In this document: positions 63,321-64,000 of the stretch, piece after piece | Layout of the letters: each line of letters starts with the position of its first letter | Numbering within the stretch: the stretch's first letter is position 1 | Assembly (NCBI GenBank): GCA_021397835.1 | Contig: JAJFZO010000889.1 | Span: 6,014,001 to 6,078,000, forward strand | Source: Moringa oleifera | Lineage: Eukaryota > Streptophyta > Magnoliopsida > Brassicales > Moringaceae | DNA: 64,000 nt | Direction: 5' to 3' | Program-made: the position numbers and the translations under genes | Notes under the pieces: model-generated | Seen by the model: only the letters and a program-made list of their open reading frames with translations | Database searches by the model: none | What the model was told of the DNA's origin: nothing

Positions 63321-64000
63321 CTGCAAACCATAAGCCTTCAACAAGTTTACATATGAATGTAAAGATAGCTCAAACATGATAAGGCTTATAAAGAGCTGAT
63401 CTAAGGGTCCCCTCTATCAGACTCCTTGAGCTGCTAGCACCTGTGTGCGTTCTGCAGAGCTGGTAAGTTGAAATGGGTGAAGAAACCATATGAGAGAAAT
63501 GATAGTCTCTGGTTTCACACTTTCTCCTACAGCAGAGACAAATACTGTGTGCACTAGCATAAAGATGAGCTTTGTAGCCCTCAGGAGTAATGAGGTAAGG
63601 AAGCAGTTCGGGTTAGGCCAGGTTAAAAGGCTACACACTGAGTTAAATATTGGCTTTAGCCTTTAGGGCTATGTTCGCATCATGTTACGGGACACGAAAT
63701 GTCACGACGCAAATGTTTCCCTCTTGTTAAATGAAGAGTCTAAGGAGGCCAGTCGAGATCTACAGAAGGTAGGATCCAAGACTCCTCTGTTTAAAGATAG
63801 TACAGGACTGGCATGGCTAATCAACTTAGCCAATTAGAGGTCATCAACTTGAATAGAGATATGGACTTCTATAATGAGGGTAACATGAACATGTGGAACT
63901 CTTTAGCAGAAGACATTAAATGCAACCAGAAAAGTATTGTTCATGTGATGAGAAATTAATGTTCAAGTCAAAAGTGAAGGTGCTCAAGCTACAAGCTCAA
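63321..64000. other. Right end of the window, no gene seen
   Basis: This is either the intron or the promoter of the gene ending at 62828. The open frame at 63417-63638 on the minus strand has no features and does not join in phase through an obvious splice site. Confidence 0.35.

Noticed and set aside
1..64000. CRISPR array, prophage or bacterial defence cluster
   Set aside because: No regularly spaced repeats and no phage or bacterial genes; everything identified is plant nuclear in type.

Overview
This window is nuclear DNA from a flowering plant, almost certainly a eudicot. The genes are broken by many short GT-AG introns and the intergenic DNA is strongly AT-rich. The products are plant-specific types: a class III peroxidase, an OSCA channel, a DUF630/DUF632 protein, a clade D PP2C and a PIP aquaporin. 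There are no operons, no phage or bacterial genes and no CRISPR array. I rebuilt exon structures by reading splice signals and checking that phases add up. None of this has been checked against transcripts.

Layout from left to right: a decaying PIP2 aquaporin copy (166-1372, +); a universal-stress-protein gene with a likely plastid transit peptide (3105-5342, -); a PER64-type class III peroxidase (6081-7449, -); the pre-rRNA processing factor ESF1 (8785-13104, +); two tandem A1 aspartic proteases with matching 10-exon structures (13694-17029 and 18697-21780, both -); a small uncharacterised plant protein (22474-23234, -); a single-exon OSCA4-type channel (25310-27766, -); a clade D PP2C (30988-34206, +); an N-myristoylatable DUF630/DUF632 protein (37094-40022, +); a receptor-like kinase with almost no ectodomain (40594-42591, -); an unexplained spliced reading frame (44119-44615, -); a NEP1-interacting-protein-like RING-H2 gene (45387-46891, -); a 20-exon aconitase (50714-57544, +); a prolyl 4-hydroxylase (59019-61427, -); and the 3' end of an unidentified gene (62828-63320, -).

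The genes do not form one pathway; this is ordinary mixed plant gene space. Several relate to the wall and cell surface (PER64, the prolyl hydroxylase, the aspartic proteases, the kinase). Others relate to growth and ribosome supply, and ESF1, the USP, OSCA4 and aconitase genes carry TGGGCC/TGGGCT (site II) or telo-box motifs upstream.

The most unusual items are a perfect 42-bp inverted repeat with a 25-nt loop flanked by 10-bp direct repeats (36292-36425), the pore and frame lesions of the aquaporin copy, the unexplained spliced frame at 44119-44615, and a combined acceptor/donor sequence in the kinase gene. I found no convincing new multi-gene system.
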